Shown piece after piece: positions 1 to 7,482 of a stretch of DNA of 43,748 nt (its first letter is position 1; each line of letters starts with the position of its first letter). The notes beneath the pieces were generated by a model. The model worked only from the letters and a program-made list of their open reading frames with translations, had not been told where the DNA came from and did not search any database. Where the stretch lies: assembly GCA_000995415.1 (NCBI GenBank), contig LCEX01000006.1, positions 1-43,748 of the forward strand. Direction: 5' to 3'. The DNA is from Candidatus Gottesmanbacteria bacterium GW2011_GWC1_43_10 (GTDB taxonomy: Bacteria > Patescibacteriota > Microgenomatia > UBA10105). A program made the position numbers and the translations under genes.

Positions 1-471
1 AAACTCCTGGGTCAGAAAATGGATTGAAGAACCGGCATAGGTAGCCTTGGTTTCCAAAAATTTTCTGACTGCCGCCTCGGTAAATTTGCCCCGATTCCAC
101 AGTCCTCGTGTTTGATCCGGATTTTTGACCACTCCATTAACTGTATCGGGAATCAGGCCAGGATGAAGGTTGAAAATGCGATTTGCAAACAGCTCAATCA
201 TTTTTTTAGAAATAAATTTTTTCCATCCGGCTAAGATAACAAAATCTACCCGGTAAGTATTTTTGAGAATTTGTTCAAGTATATCTTGAGGTTGCAATAT
301 ATAGTAAGGAATGTGATGTTTTTTCGCTCGTCCAAGCCCCAACGCTTTTTCTGTATCACTGATAACGATGATTAGTTGAGCATTTATGGCTTTACTTTCT
401 ACTCCATCAATAATTGCTTGCAAATTGGTACCGGTTCCGCCATCTGAAATAAGCACCGCCAACTTTTTCAT
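1..471 (-). CDS. purN: Phosphoribosylglycinamide formyltransferase PurN (3' end cut by window)
   Basis: Transfers a formyl group from 10-formyl-THF to GAR in purine synthesis. The reading frame starts at ATG 471 and stays open for 157 codons to the window edge, so the C-terminus is missing. The N-terminus MKKLAVLISDGGTGTNLQAI matches the PurN Rossmann start and GT-NLQA phosphate loop. HPGLIPD corresponds to the catalytic HPSLLP region, and GSSIHFL to the conserved G-x-SVHF segment. It lies 29 nt downstream of purF on the same strand and is probably cotranscribed with it. The assignment rests on motifs. Confidence 0.88.
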   Translation of the reverse strand, partial: MKKLAVLISDGGTGTNLQAIIDGVESKAINAQLIIVISDTEKALGLGRAKKHHIPYYILQPQDILEQILKNTYRVDFVILAGWKKFISKKMIELFANRIFNLHPGLIPDTVNGVVKNPDQTRGLWNRGKFTEAAVRKFLETKATYAGSSIHFLTQEF

Positions 472-500
472 ATTTGCTTGCAAGTATACACCTACCAACG

Positions 501-1997
501 TCAATGTTTATAAACTGTGCCGTCTTTAGCTACCGGATATCGGCCAGTCAAACCCCCACCACAACCTCCATTAAATAGAAATAAATCTCGTTCATCTTTA
601 GGATGTAACAATTTTTTATTTCCAAATTTAGCTTGCAGAAATCCTTTGGGACTGATGTAATTTACGCTCGTTGCTCCAATTGCTCGGGCGATACTCACAG
701 GATTGCTGGCAAATTGTGGAGCAATGAGTTCGGCTTGTGTCCGCATGCTCACTCCCAAATGACACGGGTGCATAACCGGCGGAAACCCCACAATCCAGTG
801 AACTTCTTTGGCTCCTTGGGCAAAAACAGCTTTGGTTACTTGTTGGGCCACATTGCCGCGGACTATTGAATCATCACCTAAAACTACAATCGCGTTTTTC
901 CAAATCCGCGGGTCCGGCACAAAAGAAATTTTTCCCAAAACTTTTGATTTGATTCGCGTTAGATCATCATCTTTCATAAATAAACGCTGGTTTCCATTGC
1001 GGTCAAAGTGGTCACGAATGATCACTTGACGATAACTAAGTCCTAAAGTTCTGGCAAAACCAATGGCGATATGAATCCCCGAATCAGGGACACCGACTAC
1101 AAATGTGGCTTTTTTAATCGGATGTTCGCGGGCTAAAGTAACACCGCAGCGCTCACGAAATTCTGTCACGGATAACCATTTATCAGGGCGCGTTCCCTCA
1201 TCAGCGGTTTGATACGTCGGGAACAAAGAATTGGGACGGGAAAAATATGCCCATTCAAAATCGCAAAAATTCCCTTTTCCGCTGGTTCCCTTTTTGAGCC
1301 GCGTGAGTCCCCGATTGTCGATCTTAAGTATTTCGCCCTTGTTAATCTCTCTTTTGACGCGTACATGCACTTTGTCAAAAGCATGAGTTTCTGAAGCCAC
1401 CAACCACCCGCCACCTGGGAGTTGGCCGATAGCTAAAGGCCTAATTCCCCAAGGATCACGGATGGCATACAAACTTTCACCAACACCCATAATCAAACTA
1501 AACGCGCCATACATTTGTGCACAGGCTGAAATTATTTTTTCATCCCAACTAACCCCGGGAGTTTGGGATAGTAACTTGGCAAACAGATATGTATCACTTG
1601 CACCAACCGGCAATTTTCCGCCAAGCCTTTTCTTCAATTTTTCAACTCCGGCAAATTCTCCGTTATGAATGATTGCCAAGGTGTCATTGGTTTTTCCAAT
1701 CGTGATAGGTTGTAAATTTTCGGAAGCATAATCACCTGAAGTTCCATACCGACAATGTACAAGTGTCCATTTGCTTTTTTGGGTAAGTTTTTTGATTATT
1801 TTTGGCGTAAATACATCCTGCAGAAGTCCTTTATCCGTGTGTTTAACTATACCCGTTTTTGGTTTAAACACTATTCCAGCTCCTTGCATCCCGCGATGTT
1901 GAACACCGCTGGCTGCAGTTAAAGCCAGAGGTAATTGATTTACAAAATCAGGTGTAAACACACCCACAATCCCACACTTTTCTGTAATTTTACCCAT
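501..1997 (-). CDS. purF: Amidophosphoribosyltransferase PurF
   Basis: Catalyses the first committed purine step, PRPP + Gln to phosphoribosylamine. The 498-residue protein has an N-terminal Ntn glutaminase domain. The expected nucleophile is Cys8 in EKCGIVGVF, which implies removal of a 7-residue propeptide. The C-terminal PRTase domain has the PRPP loop VLGDDSIVRGN and VGVPDSG. Three positions that match Fe-S ligands of the Bacillus-type enzyme keep Cys (NFCDFE, HPCHLG, GGCGGG), but the fourth (C-x-x-C-F-T-G) is Gly in CGGGLTG. The start ATG 1997 directly follows an apparent terminator, so expression is probably attenuated (see leader entries). Confidence 0.93.
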   Translation of the reverse strand: MGKITEKCGIVGVFTPDFVNQLPLALTAASGVQHRGMQGAGIVFKPKTGIVKHTDKGLLQDVFTPKIIKKLTQKSKWTLVHCRYGTSGDYASENLQPITIGKTNDTLAIIHNGEFAGVEKLKKRLGGKLPVGASDTYLFAKLLSQTPGVSWDEKIISACAQMYGAFSLIMGVGESLYAIRDPWGIRPLAIGQLPGGGWLVASETHAFDKVHVRVKREINKGEILKIDNRGLTRLKKGTSGKGNFCDFEWAYFSRPNSLFPTYQTADEGTRPDKWLSVTEFRERCGVTLAREHPIKKATFVVGVPDSGIHIAIGFARTLGLSYRQVIIRDHFDRNGNQRLFMKDDDLTRIKSKVLGKISFVPDPRIWKNAIVVLGDDSIVRGNVAQQVTKAVFAQGAKEVHWIVGFPPVMHPCHLGVSMRTQAELIAPQFASNPVSIARAIGATSVNYISPKGFLQAKFGNKKLLHPKDERDLFLFNGGCGGGLTGRYPVAKDGTVYKH

Positions 1998-2003
1998 AAA
2001 AAC

Positions 2004-2030
2004 GAAAAATCCCCCGATATATCGGGGGAT
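2004..2030 (-). terminator. Intrinsic terminator (attenuator) in the purF leader
   Basis: A perfect 22-bp palindrome at 2009-2030 gives an RNA stem AUCCCCCG/CGGGGGAU with an AUAUAU loop, followed on the minus strand by UUUUUCGUUUUU. It ends a few nucleotides before the purF ATG. It lies inside the leader rather than after a gene, so it most likely controls readthrough into purF. Confidence 0.75.
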
Positions 2031-2033
2031 GAA

Positions 2034-2075
2034 TTAAAAACAAAAAAAGAAACCATTGATCCAAAGTTTCATCAT
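2034..2075 (-). CDS. Putative purF leader peptide, 13 aa
   Basis: The frame ATG ATG AAA ... TTT TGT TTT TAA encodes MMKLWINGFFFCF and stops 3 nt before the terminator stem. Its second half is an almost pure U tract in RNA. The only ribosome-binding signal is a weak CAGG 3-6 nt upstream. Position and U-richness resemble the pyrL leader of enterobacterial pyrBI, where polymerase pausing at U tracts couples UTP level to readthrough. Translation is inferred, not shown. Confidence 0.4.
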   Translation of the reverse strand: MMKLWINGFFFCF

Positions 2076-2130
2076 AGCCTGAATTTAAGTGAGTGCTTCC
2101 GAGGCTCGGAAGTATTACGCTGTTATCTTT

Positions 2131-2160
2131 AACTTACTGCTCCACCCATATTTTTGTCAA
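2131..2160 (-). promoter_or_regulatory. purF promoter
   Basis: On the minus strand TTGACA (2155-2160) is followed after 18 nt by TAAGTT (2131-2136). Initiation near 2124 would give a leader of about 126 nt holding the hairpin at 2096-2112 (arms CTTCCGA/TCGGAAG), the leader peptide and the terminator. Confidence 0.55.
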
Positions 2161-2184
2161 GAGATCAAACAATATCATTTGTCT

Positions 2185-2730
2185 TTATGTAAAAATTGGT
2201 AACTCGCCTAAATAAATCAAATCTTTTATTGGCGTTAGCTGCTCTCCTTGTCTTATGATGGTCACATTGACTATGACTCTTGCCCCGACTTTGTCCATCA
2301 ATTTATGTAGTAATCGCATCGTCACACCGGTGGATACTACATCATCAATTAGAGCCACCCGTTTATTTTTTAAAAATTGGACATCGGTGCCATTTATCAC
2401 CAGCTGTTTGATGTGTTTGGGTACGTGTGAATCTGGCTTTAATATCAACGGATTTACCATATAAGGCTTGATGGTTTTCCGGCACACAACAAATCTTTTG
2501 TGTCCAAGACGCAAAGCAATTCCGTGAACAAGCGGCACGATTTTTATTTGCGGCCCTACCACACAATCTAAATCATAAGCACGCAGTTTTGCAGTGAGCA
2601 CGTCAGCTAGCTTTTTCACCAACTCTACATCACCCAAAACTGTTAGGTTTGCGAGCCGAGTCCGTTTCCCAACATACATCAGTGGCAACTTGCGTGTGAG
2701 TCCGAGAAGTTTGAGCGTATAATATTCCAC
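2185..2730 (-). CDS. Type I phosphoribosyltransferase, adenine PRT-like
   Basis: The 181-residue protein probably salvages a purine base with PRPP. The PRPP-binding loop is ALIDDVVSTGVTM near residue 128, and the order of elements (VVGPQIKIVPLVHGIA upstream, flexible loop in between) fits the Apt/Xpt class. The exact base is unclear. The start is GTG at 2730. TATACT at 2737-2742 lies 6 nt upstream, which suggests a leaderless message. It lies between purF and the toxin-antitoxin pair, in the nucleotide gene block. Confidence 0.7.
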   Translation of the reverse strand: MEYYTLKLLGLTRKLPLMYVGKRTRLANLTVLGDVELVKKLADVLTAKLRAYDLDCVVGPQIKIVPLVHGIALRLGHKRFVVCRKTIKPYMVNPLILKPDSHVPKHIKQLVINGTDVQFLKNKRVALIDDVVSTGVTMRLLHKLMDKVGARVIVNVTIIRQGEQLTPIKDLIYLGELPIFT

Positions 2731-2752
2731 TTTCTTAGTATAACAAAACTAT

Positions 2753-3016
2753 TTAGTAAACATCGTCATGTTTACCTATATCGACTAGTACTACGTCTCC
2801 ATACCGATACACAATAATGATTCTAACATCAGCGGTTATCGAAAAAATCCAGCTATCATGCATGCCACCCAGAAGTTTATGAAGTTTGAGACCTGGATAT
2901 TTTTGATCTTGAGAGAATAATGCTATTCTCTTTTTAACTTTTGCGGTGAGCCGTGGATCATTCTTAGTCAATTTTCTTAACTTTGATGAATACGAAGGAG
3001 TCACATATATTTTCAT
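2753..3016 (-). CDS. RelE/ParE-superfamily toxin (YafQ-like)
   Basis: An 87-residue basic protein with the RelE/ParE fold pattern: N-terminal helix pair (PSYSSKLRKLTKNDPRLTAKVKKRI), LHKLLGGMHDSWIFSI, then alternating strands DVRIIIVYRYGDVVLVDIGKHDDVY. The GxHDxW segment and C-terminal IGxHDxVY match YafQ/mRNA-interferase relatives that cut mRNA on the ribosome. The start codon overlaps the antitoxin stop by 4 nt (ATGA), the usual translational coupling of type II modules. Confidence 0.8.
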   Translation of the reverse strand: MKIYVTPSYSSKLRKLTKNDPRLTAKVKKRIALFSQDQKYPGLKLHKLLGGMHDSWIFSITADVRIIIVYRYGDVVLVDIGKHDDVY

Positions 3017-3264
3017 AACCTATCTATGTCATCAATATTCTCAAGAAGAACAGATTTCCCTGATACATGTTCTTTCATTGCTTTGTCTATAGTCTTAATC
3101 GCTTTTTTACTTAGTTTAATCGCCGGATAATCTTCCACCAAGGACTGCGCTTCCTTACTAATAAGTAATTTAATATATTTGGTTACGTTATACCCAAGCT
3201 GTTGAGCCCGAATGCTTAAAAGCTGATTTTCCTCCGGAGTCAACGTCAATTGAACTTTGTACAT
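3013..3264 (-). CDS. Ribbon-helix-helix antitoxin
   Basis: 83 residues. The N-terminus YKVQLTLTPEENQLLSIRAQQLGYNVTKYIKLLI fits a ribbon-helix-helix DNA-binding domain: a strand, then two helices. The acidic C-terminal tail (LLENIDDIDRL) would wrap the toxin. It precedes the RelE-like gene with a 4-nt overlap. Its promoter is near-perfect and carries an inverted repeat, so autorepression is likely. Confidence 0.78.
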   Translation of the reverse strand: MYKVQLTLTPEENQLLSIRAQQLGYNVTKYIKLLISKEAQSLVEDYPAIKLSKKAIKTIDKAMKEHVSGKSVLLENIDDIDRL

Positions 3265-3272
3265 ATGAGGGT

Positions 3273-3301
3273 ATTTTAGTACAAAATCAATGTTTTGTCA
3301 A
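3273..3301 (-). promoter_or_regulatory. Toxin-antitoxin promoter with operator-like inverted repeat
   Basis: TTGACA (3296-3301), 17 nt, TAAAAT (3273-3278). The spacer holds the inverted repeat ACAAAA-6 nt-TTTTGT (3281-3298), well placed for RHH autorepression. The -10 ends 8 nt before the antitoxin ATG, so the transcript is probably leaderless. Confidence 0.7.
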
Positions 3302-3318
3302 TGATAACTAAATGTTTG

Positions 3319-3954
3319 TTAACTAAGTTTCTTAGCTTCCAAATATTTTTTCCCGTGGCCAACATCTGTATTTATAGGCACGTTTGTCTTGCAGAGTGGG
3401 CATTCCACTTCATCAAATGCTTGGGCTTTTAAAACTCCCATAGCTGAAAATGGCCCACCCACCACTTCAGAAGTCACATTTTTGGGATCGCGATTTACCA
3501 TGACACAGACTGCCACGACTTCGCCGCCTGCAGCTTTGACACTATCTACCACTTTTCGCACTGATCCGCCGGTTGTAGTCAAGTCTTCAATCACCAATAC
3601 CTTCTTGCCCTTAACATGTTTGTCATAACCCCGGGTAAATATTTGTTGTTTATCAGGAGTCTTTTCCGTATAAACTCCTAAAATTTCTTTTCCTTTGAGT
3701 TGTGATAAATGAAAAGCAGTCCATTGGGAAAGAATAATGCCTCCCAAAGCGGGACCAGCTACCACATCAATGTCCATCTCTTTATATTTTTGGGCAAACA
3801 TTTCACCCACTCGCGAGGTTTCCGCTGTATGCGGATAAAGCGCGTCTTTATTTATATACACACTTCCGTGTTTACCCGATGTATATACAAAATGGCTATC
3901 CGTGATCACCGCCCCAATTTTTTTCAATATTTCCACTACTTCATTATTATCCAT
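3319..3954 (-). CDS. pyrE: Orotate phosphoribosyltransferase PyrE
   Basis: Makes OMP from orotate and PRPP. In 211 residues it shows the substrate segment YTSGKHGSVYINKDALYPH, VAGPALGGIILSQ and the PRPP loop VLVIEDLTTTGGSV. The C-terminal tail has a CPLC pair followed by VPINTDVGHGKKYLEAKK, an extension known from some OPRTs. The ATG follows AAAGGAG by 6 nt, and the gene begins 12 nt after the methyltransferase stop. The order pyrF-methyltransferase-pyrE is therefore one operon supplying the last two UMP steps. Confidence 0.93.
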   Translation of the reverse strand: MDNNEVVEILKKIGAVITDSHFVYTSGKHGSVYINKDALYPHTAETSRVGEMFAQKYKEMDIDVVAGPALGGIILSQWTAFHLSQLKGKEILGVYTEKTPDKQQIFTRGYDKHVKGKKVLVIEDLTTTGGSVRKVVDSVKAAGGEVVAVCVMVNRDPKNVTSEVVGGPFSAMGVLKAQAFDEVECPLCKTNVPINTDVGHGKKYLEAKKLS

Positions 3955-3966
3955 AATTTACTCCTT

Positions 3967-5001
3967 TTATATTTTAATAAATTCCTTTACAAGGAAAAAT
4001 TGTATAGTACCATACAATTTATGTAAAGAGTGAGTTTGTATTTGCTGTTCCGTAGCAGTCGCTTCAACAGTTTTCCCAATTTGAAACCCAGCTGCTTGAG
4101 CGTATTCTTCAAGCCAATCAGGGTGCCAAAAATTGTTAGTAATTTGAAACATGGTTCCGTTTGCCGTGAGAATTTTTCTAATAAAAGCTTCACCAGGACT
4201 AAGTGTGTCCTGTGATTGACCAGGTTGCCACTCTGTCCACCGGTTATTTGTACGATGATTAAGAGTTAACGGATGTGGCAAAGAAATCACAAATTTTCCA
4301 CCACTTTTAAGTAGTCTGAAAGCTTCTTGAAAGACGCCTTGAGTTTCATGAACCGTAGCAATATTATTTATCACCAAACTACACACAACACCATCATAGG
4401 CTCCACTTGCCAATGATGTTCTATCCGCAGTACCTAAGCCAAAAGAAGTAGAAGTCAATAAATTTGCGTTAAGTGCTCGTTCGGAAGCGACTTTGAGCAT
4501 TGCAGGAGATACATCTACACCATCTACTAATCCTCCTTCTTCCGCAAGTTTCAAACTAATAATTCCATTCCCTGACCCCAAGTCTGCCAATCTTTTTCCT
4601 TTGGCATCTCCAAGTAATTCATATATTGGACCATCACTAAACAGTTGAATATCAGAAGGATGAGTATAGTTTCGGGCTTCCTGAAGATTTCCCCAGTTCT
4701 GCTTCCCGTCTTTTTTACCCTGAAGTGCGTCTAATCTTGAAGCTAAGTTGGTAACTAATTGATCCAAACGGTTAGATGAAACGGTTCGAACAACCAACCT
4801 ATTCAATCCTGTACCAACAACGGAACCTCTTACTATTGCTCCGTTTAAAGATAAGCCTTCAAAGCAATCATCTAGTGCCAAAAATGGATGCGCGTGTGCA
4901 CCAGGTAACGTAACCTCATAATAGCGGGCACCTCCTAAAATATCACCTACAAATGCCCTTAAACTTACTTCTCTTGCTGCTAATGATACTTCACCTAACA
5001 T
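3967..5001 (-). CDS. Class I SAM-dependent methyltransferase
   Basis: 344 residues. The C-terminal two thirds is a Rossmann methyltransferase: motif I LADLGSGNGIISLKLAEEGG near residue 136, acidic VDGVDVSPAMLKVA, motif IV YDGVVCSLVINNI, then FRLLKSGGKFVISLPHP. The N-terminal 120 residues have no recognised domain. The start overlaps the pyrF stop by 11 nt, so it is translationally coupled between two UMP genes. The substrate is unknown, and a direct role in pyrimidine synthesis is not implied. Confidence 0.75.
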   Translation of the reverse strand: MLGEVSLAAREVSLRAFVGDILGGARYYEVTLPGAHAHPFLALDDCFEGLSLNGAIVRGSVVGTGLNRLVVRTVSSNRLDQLVTNLASRLDALQGKKDGKQNWGNLQEARNYTHPSDIQLFSDGPIYELLGDAKGKRLADLGSGNGIISLKLAEEGGLVDGVDVSPAMLKVASERALNANLLTSTSFGLGTADRTSLASGAYDGVVCSLVINNIATVHETQGVFQEAFRLLKSGGKFVISLPHPLTLNHRTNNRWTEWQPGQSQDTLSPGEAFIRKILTANGTMFQITNNFWHPDWLEEYAQAAGFQIGKTVEATATEQQIQTHSLHKLYGTIQFFLVKEFIKI

Positions 5002-5827
5002 ATCGGTATTTATTTATCTCAGTTTGAAGCTTTTGGGCTTCAAATCTGGCCTTTTCGGCAAAATCCGCCTCTTTCGATGCAAAGATTATACCACGTGAGG
5101 AATTTATTATTATACCCGCGTTTTTTGAGTTCAAACCGGCTTTGACAGTTTTTTCTACTTCTCCGCCTTGCGCTCCGATTCCCGGCACCAGAAATATCAT
5201 ATCTCCTGCCAATTTCCGTACTTCGGCCAGTTCTTCAGGATACGTGGCGCCTACCACCAACATGCAGCTTCCATTTTTGTTCCATTCATTAACTACTTTT
5301 TTGGCAACTAATTTATAAAGCGGTTCCCCGCCCACTATTTGATCTTGGAATTCTTTGGCTCCAGGATTTGAAGTCCGGCAAAGAATAATACTTGCTTTAT
5401 CTTTCCGATCAAGAAACGGTTGAATCGCTTCTGCCCCTAGATATGGATGTAAAGTAATTGCATCAACTCTCAAATAATCAAAAGCGTAACTTACATATCC
5501 TTTATTAGTACTTCCAATATCTGCGCGTTTGGCATCAAGAATAATGGGAATCTCGGGATACTTCTCGCGAATATAATCGCAGCTCAACTTCAACTGCCTG
5601 ATGCCTTCACTTCCCAAATATTCATAAAAAGCCGAGTTCGGTTTATAAGCACAAACAAGATCATGTGTGGCATCGACAATGGCTTTGTTAAATGCAAACT
5701 GCGGATATTCTTCTTTCTTGACTATCTCAGGCAATTTCTCCCAATCACTATCTAGCCCCACACAAACGAGGGAATTATTTTTGGTAACTAATGCGTCTAG
5801 TTTTTGCTGAAAGGTCATTAAATTCAT
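4991..5827 (-). CDS. pyrF: Orotidine 5'-phosphate decarboxylase, long (type 2) form
   Basis: Converts OMP to UMP. The 278-residue length and VCVGLDSD...YKPNSAFYE...ILDAKRADIGSTNKGY fit the longer OMPDC subgroup. DAKRADIG carries the catalytic D-x-K-x-x-D. The C-terminal phosphate site is GIGAQGG plus NSSRGI. It heads the pyrF-methyltransferase-pyrE operon. AGAAAG lies just before the ATG. Confidence 0.93.
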   Translation of the reverse strand: MNLMTFQQKLDALVTKNNSLVCVGLDSDWEKLPEIVKKEEYPQFAFNKAIVDATHDLVCAYKPNSAFYEYLGSEGIRQLKLSCDYIREKYPEIPIILDAKRADIGSTNKGYVSYAFDYLRVDAITLHPYLGAEAIQPFLDRKDKASIILCRTSNPGAKEFQDQIVGGEPLYKLVAKKVVNEWNKNGSCMLVVGATYPEELAEVRKLAGDMIFLVPGIGAQGGEVEKTVKAGLNSKNAGIIINSSRGIIFASKEADFAEKARFEAQKLQTEINKYRYVR

Positions 5828-6139
5828 TTCTTTCTGATTTATTTCTCAAACTACGGTCATCAATCATCTGAATCGTCTTTGGAAGAATCTATCCAATTTC
5901 TTTTGATGGAAAAGTCTTACCATCTTTTCACATGCCATTTTAATTCCTCTATTTTATTTGCAAGCACTTCGCATATTGTAATATATCATCTTTATTCATT
6001 AAAGGCCAATTGTCAGTCTGTTCAGCTATGTGGTATATTCTGTATGCTCCAAAAATTGGGCAGGTAAATATTACTCAATAAAAATGAGCTTTTCGTACTC
6101 TTGATTTTTTGTAAAGTATCACATATTTGTATAAATCAC
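5828..6139. other. pyrF upstream region, no confident gene
   Basis: About 310 nt between divergent genes. On the minus strand TTGGCC and TATATT, 18 nt apart (near 5985-6009), could be the pyrF promoter, and a 24-codon reading frame lies downstream (separate entry). I see no terminator and no RNA gene. Confidence 0.4.
5864..5938 (-). CDS. Possible small ORF in the pyrF leader, 24 aa
   Basis: ATG 5938 is preceded by AGAGGA at good spacing (6 nt). It encodes a basic peptide starting MACEKMVRLFHQKK and ending in TGA 37 nt before pyrF. It may be a leader peptide, but no terminator follows it, so any regulatory role is only suggested by position. Confidence 0.3.
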   Translation of the reverse strand: MACEKMVRLFHQKKLDRFFQRRFR

Positions 6140-6367
6140 ATGGTTACCAGAGAACAATTTATTAAAGAAATATATGAAACCAGTACTTATGGCAATAAAT
6201 TTCCAATAAAAATTTATTGGAATATTGAAGGATATATCTTTGATGGAAACTTAGTAAACTGTAGAACCTGTGGCCACCCAGCAAAATATAAGTATGCTAT
6301 CTATAACCATTTATTCGAACCCCAAGGATCTCTCTATTATTGCGAAACATGCGCTCCTAAAACCTAA
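6140..6367 (+). CDS. Small zinc-ribbon-like hypothetical protein
   Basis: 75 residues from ATG 6140 (MVTREQFIKEIYET). It holds two CxxC pairs, CRTCGHP and YYCETCAP, 31 residues apart from first to last pair, which suggests a zinc ribbon. No family is recognised. It is one of the few plus-strand genes and lies just before the HemN-like remnant. Confidence 0.5.
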   Translation: MVTREQFIKEIYETSTYGNKFPIKIYWNIEGYIFDGNLVNCRTCGHPAKYKYAIYNHLFEPQGSLYYCETCAPKT

Positions 6368-6916
6368 GTTCCTCCAAGGGTAAAATTTAACCGTTTATTT
6401 CTTTATTTTTATAATATTAATGACATCAACCGATACCAGGCCAACTTGGCTAAACGTCAACTTCCTATATGGAGAGTAATTGTTCAGATTTCCGATAGAA
6501 AATCGTCATCGCGAGGCTACGAAGTAGCCGCGGCAATCTCATGAGATTGCTTCGCTACGCTCGCAATGACAAAATAATAGCGGAAGTCTGAACTGTTACT
6601 ATGGAGAGGAGAATATCTAACTGGTGATGAACCACAAAGACGCACGGTCATGTTAGGTATAAAAATGGGAATAGATCGAGATATTTTTCAACAGACGTAT
6701 GGACAAGATGTAGTAATAGCTTTTGAACCTATATGGGAACGCCTGGTTAGACTTAAACTCGTGGATGTCCATACTGAATCAGTAGATTTAACTTATCTAG
6801 GTAAACTTTTTGCCGATGAAGTTGGACAACAATTTTACTCTGATCCTATGAAACGTCGGATGGCAAAGGTAGATCCAGCATTAGTATCTACGACGTGGCC
6901 GCAATTTAATCCCTAG
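6368..6916 (+). pseudogene. Remnant of a HemN/HemW-like radical SAM protein, interrupted by a MITE
   Basis: Removing 6477-6599 and one copy of the 9-bp duplication restores a single frame: NINDINRYQANLAKRQLPIWRG, then EYLTGDEPQRRTVMLGIK, a middle part, then LVDVHTESVDLTYLGKLFADEVGQQFYS. This resembles the C-terminal region of coproporphyrinogen oxidase-like radical SAM proteins (R-G-x-x-L, D-x-x-R-R, L-T-x-x-G, F-x-D-E). The radical SAM core with its CxxxCxxC is absent upstream, so the gene was already truncated or has decayed. The frame ends at 6916, abutting the hxlB stop. Confidence 0.6.
6468..6608. mobile_element. MITE-like palindromic element with 9-bp target duplication
   Basis: Direct repeats TATGGAGAG at 6468-6476 and 6600-6608 flank a 123-bp element (6477-6599). 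Its ends are imperfect 18-bp inverted repeats (TAATTGTTCAGATTTCCG and the complement of CGGAAGTCTGAACTGTTA). The core is the CGTCATxGCGAG ... CTCGCAATGAC palindrome also found inside gatB and gatD. The element has no room for a transposase and would need one supplied in trans. Confidence 0.75.
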
Positions 6917-7477
6917 TCAAGATGGAAGCAAACGCTTATCCCGATTATTTCTTTGCCATATGGCCTCCAACTTAAAAGCCGCTGCTTCAAGAAAGATGAG
7001 AGAAGCTAATTCGAAAATTGAAGCAACCGGCGGACGTTCAGGAACTCCTATTAACTCTCGCAAGTGATAAATATGTCCTAGCCGCTTTGGCAAATGAGCC
7101 TGGATTACTACAGAAAAGTGAGATATTCTTGTAATGGAAGATTTCTCAGTTGCAGTAAGACTAATCACATTCCCACGCATCACGCGGCATATTTTCACAG
7201 TTTCTACAACCGTTTTAGTCTCGCCTGAACCCGATACTGCAATCAACAAATCATTAGGCGCAATCGGAGGAGTAACTGTCTCACCAACTACATATACCAT
7301 TTTACCCAATCTAGCTAAACGAACCGCAAATGACTTAGCCACCAAACCAGAGCGACCTTCACCTGTTACGTAGACTTTTTGTGCTTTCTGAACCTGATCA
7401 ACAAAACTTACTAGATCTGGTTGTTTTATTTTTTTGGTAACTCGGACGATTTCGCGTACTAAATTTGTAATCTCCAT
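6917..7477 (-). CDS. hxlB: SIS-domain sugar-phosphate isomerase, 6-phospho-3-hexuloisomerase-like
   Basis: 186 residues covering one SIS domain: VYVTGEGRSGLVAKSFAVRLARLG, then LLIAVSGSGETKTVV and VISLTATEKSSI. Length and motifs fit HxlB/PHI, which interconverts 3-hexulose-6-P and fructose-6-P. In archaea this is used with HPS to make pentose phosphate. A partner HPS gene is not in the window. It starts 5 nt after pyrD, in the same transcript, and could link ribose-5-P/PRPP supply to UMP synthesis (inference). Another KpsF-type SIS isomerase cannot be excluded. Confidence 0.72.
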   Translation of the reverse strand: MEITNLVREIVRVTKKIKQPDLVSFVDQVQKAQKVYVTGEGRSGLVAKSFAVRLARLGKMVYVVGETVTPPIAPNDLLIAVSGSGETKTVVETVKICRVMRGNVISLTATEKSSITRISHFSVVIQAHLPKRLGHIYHLRELIGVPERPPVASIFELASLIFLEAAAFKLEAIWQRNNRDKRLLPS

Positions 7478-7482
7478 ATAGT

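Noticed and set aside
1998-2130. Purine, PRPP or T-box riboswitch before purF
   Set aside because: I could not match any conserved core; only the hairpins, leader frame and terminator can be supported.
5879-6067. 62-codon plus-strand frame upstream of the zinc-ribbon ORF
   Set aside because: No ribosome site, unlikely composition, and it overlaps the pyrF leader.
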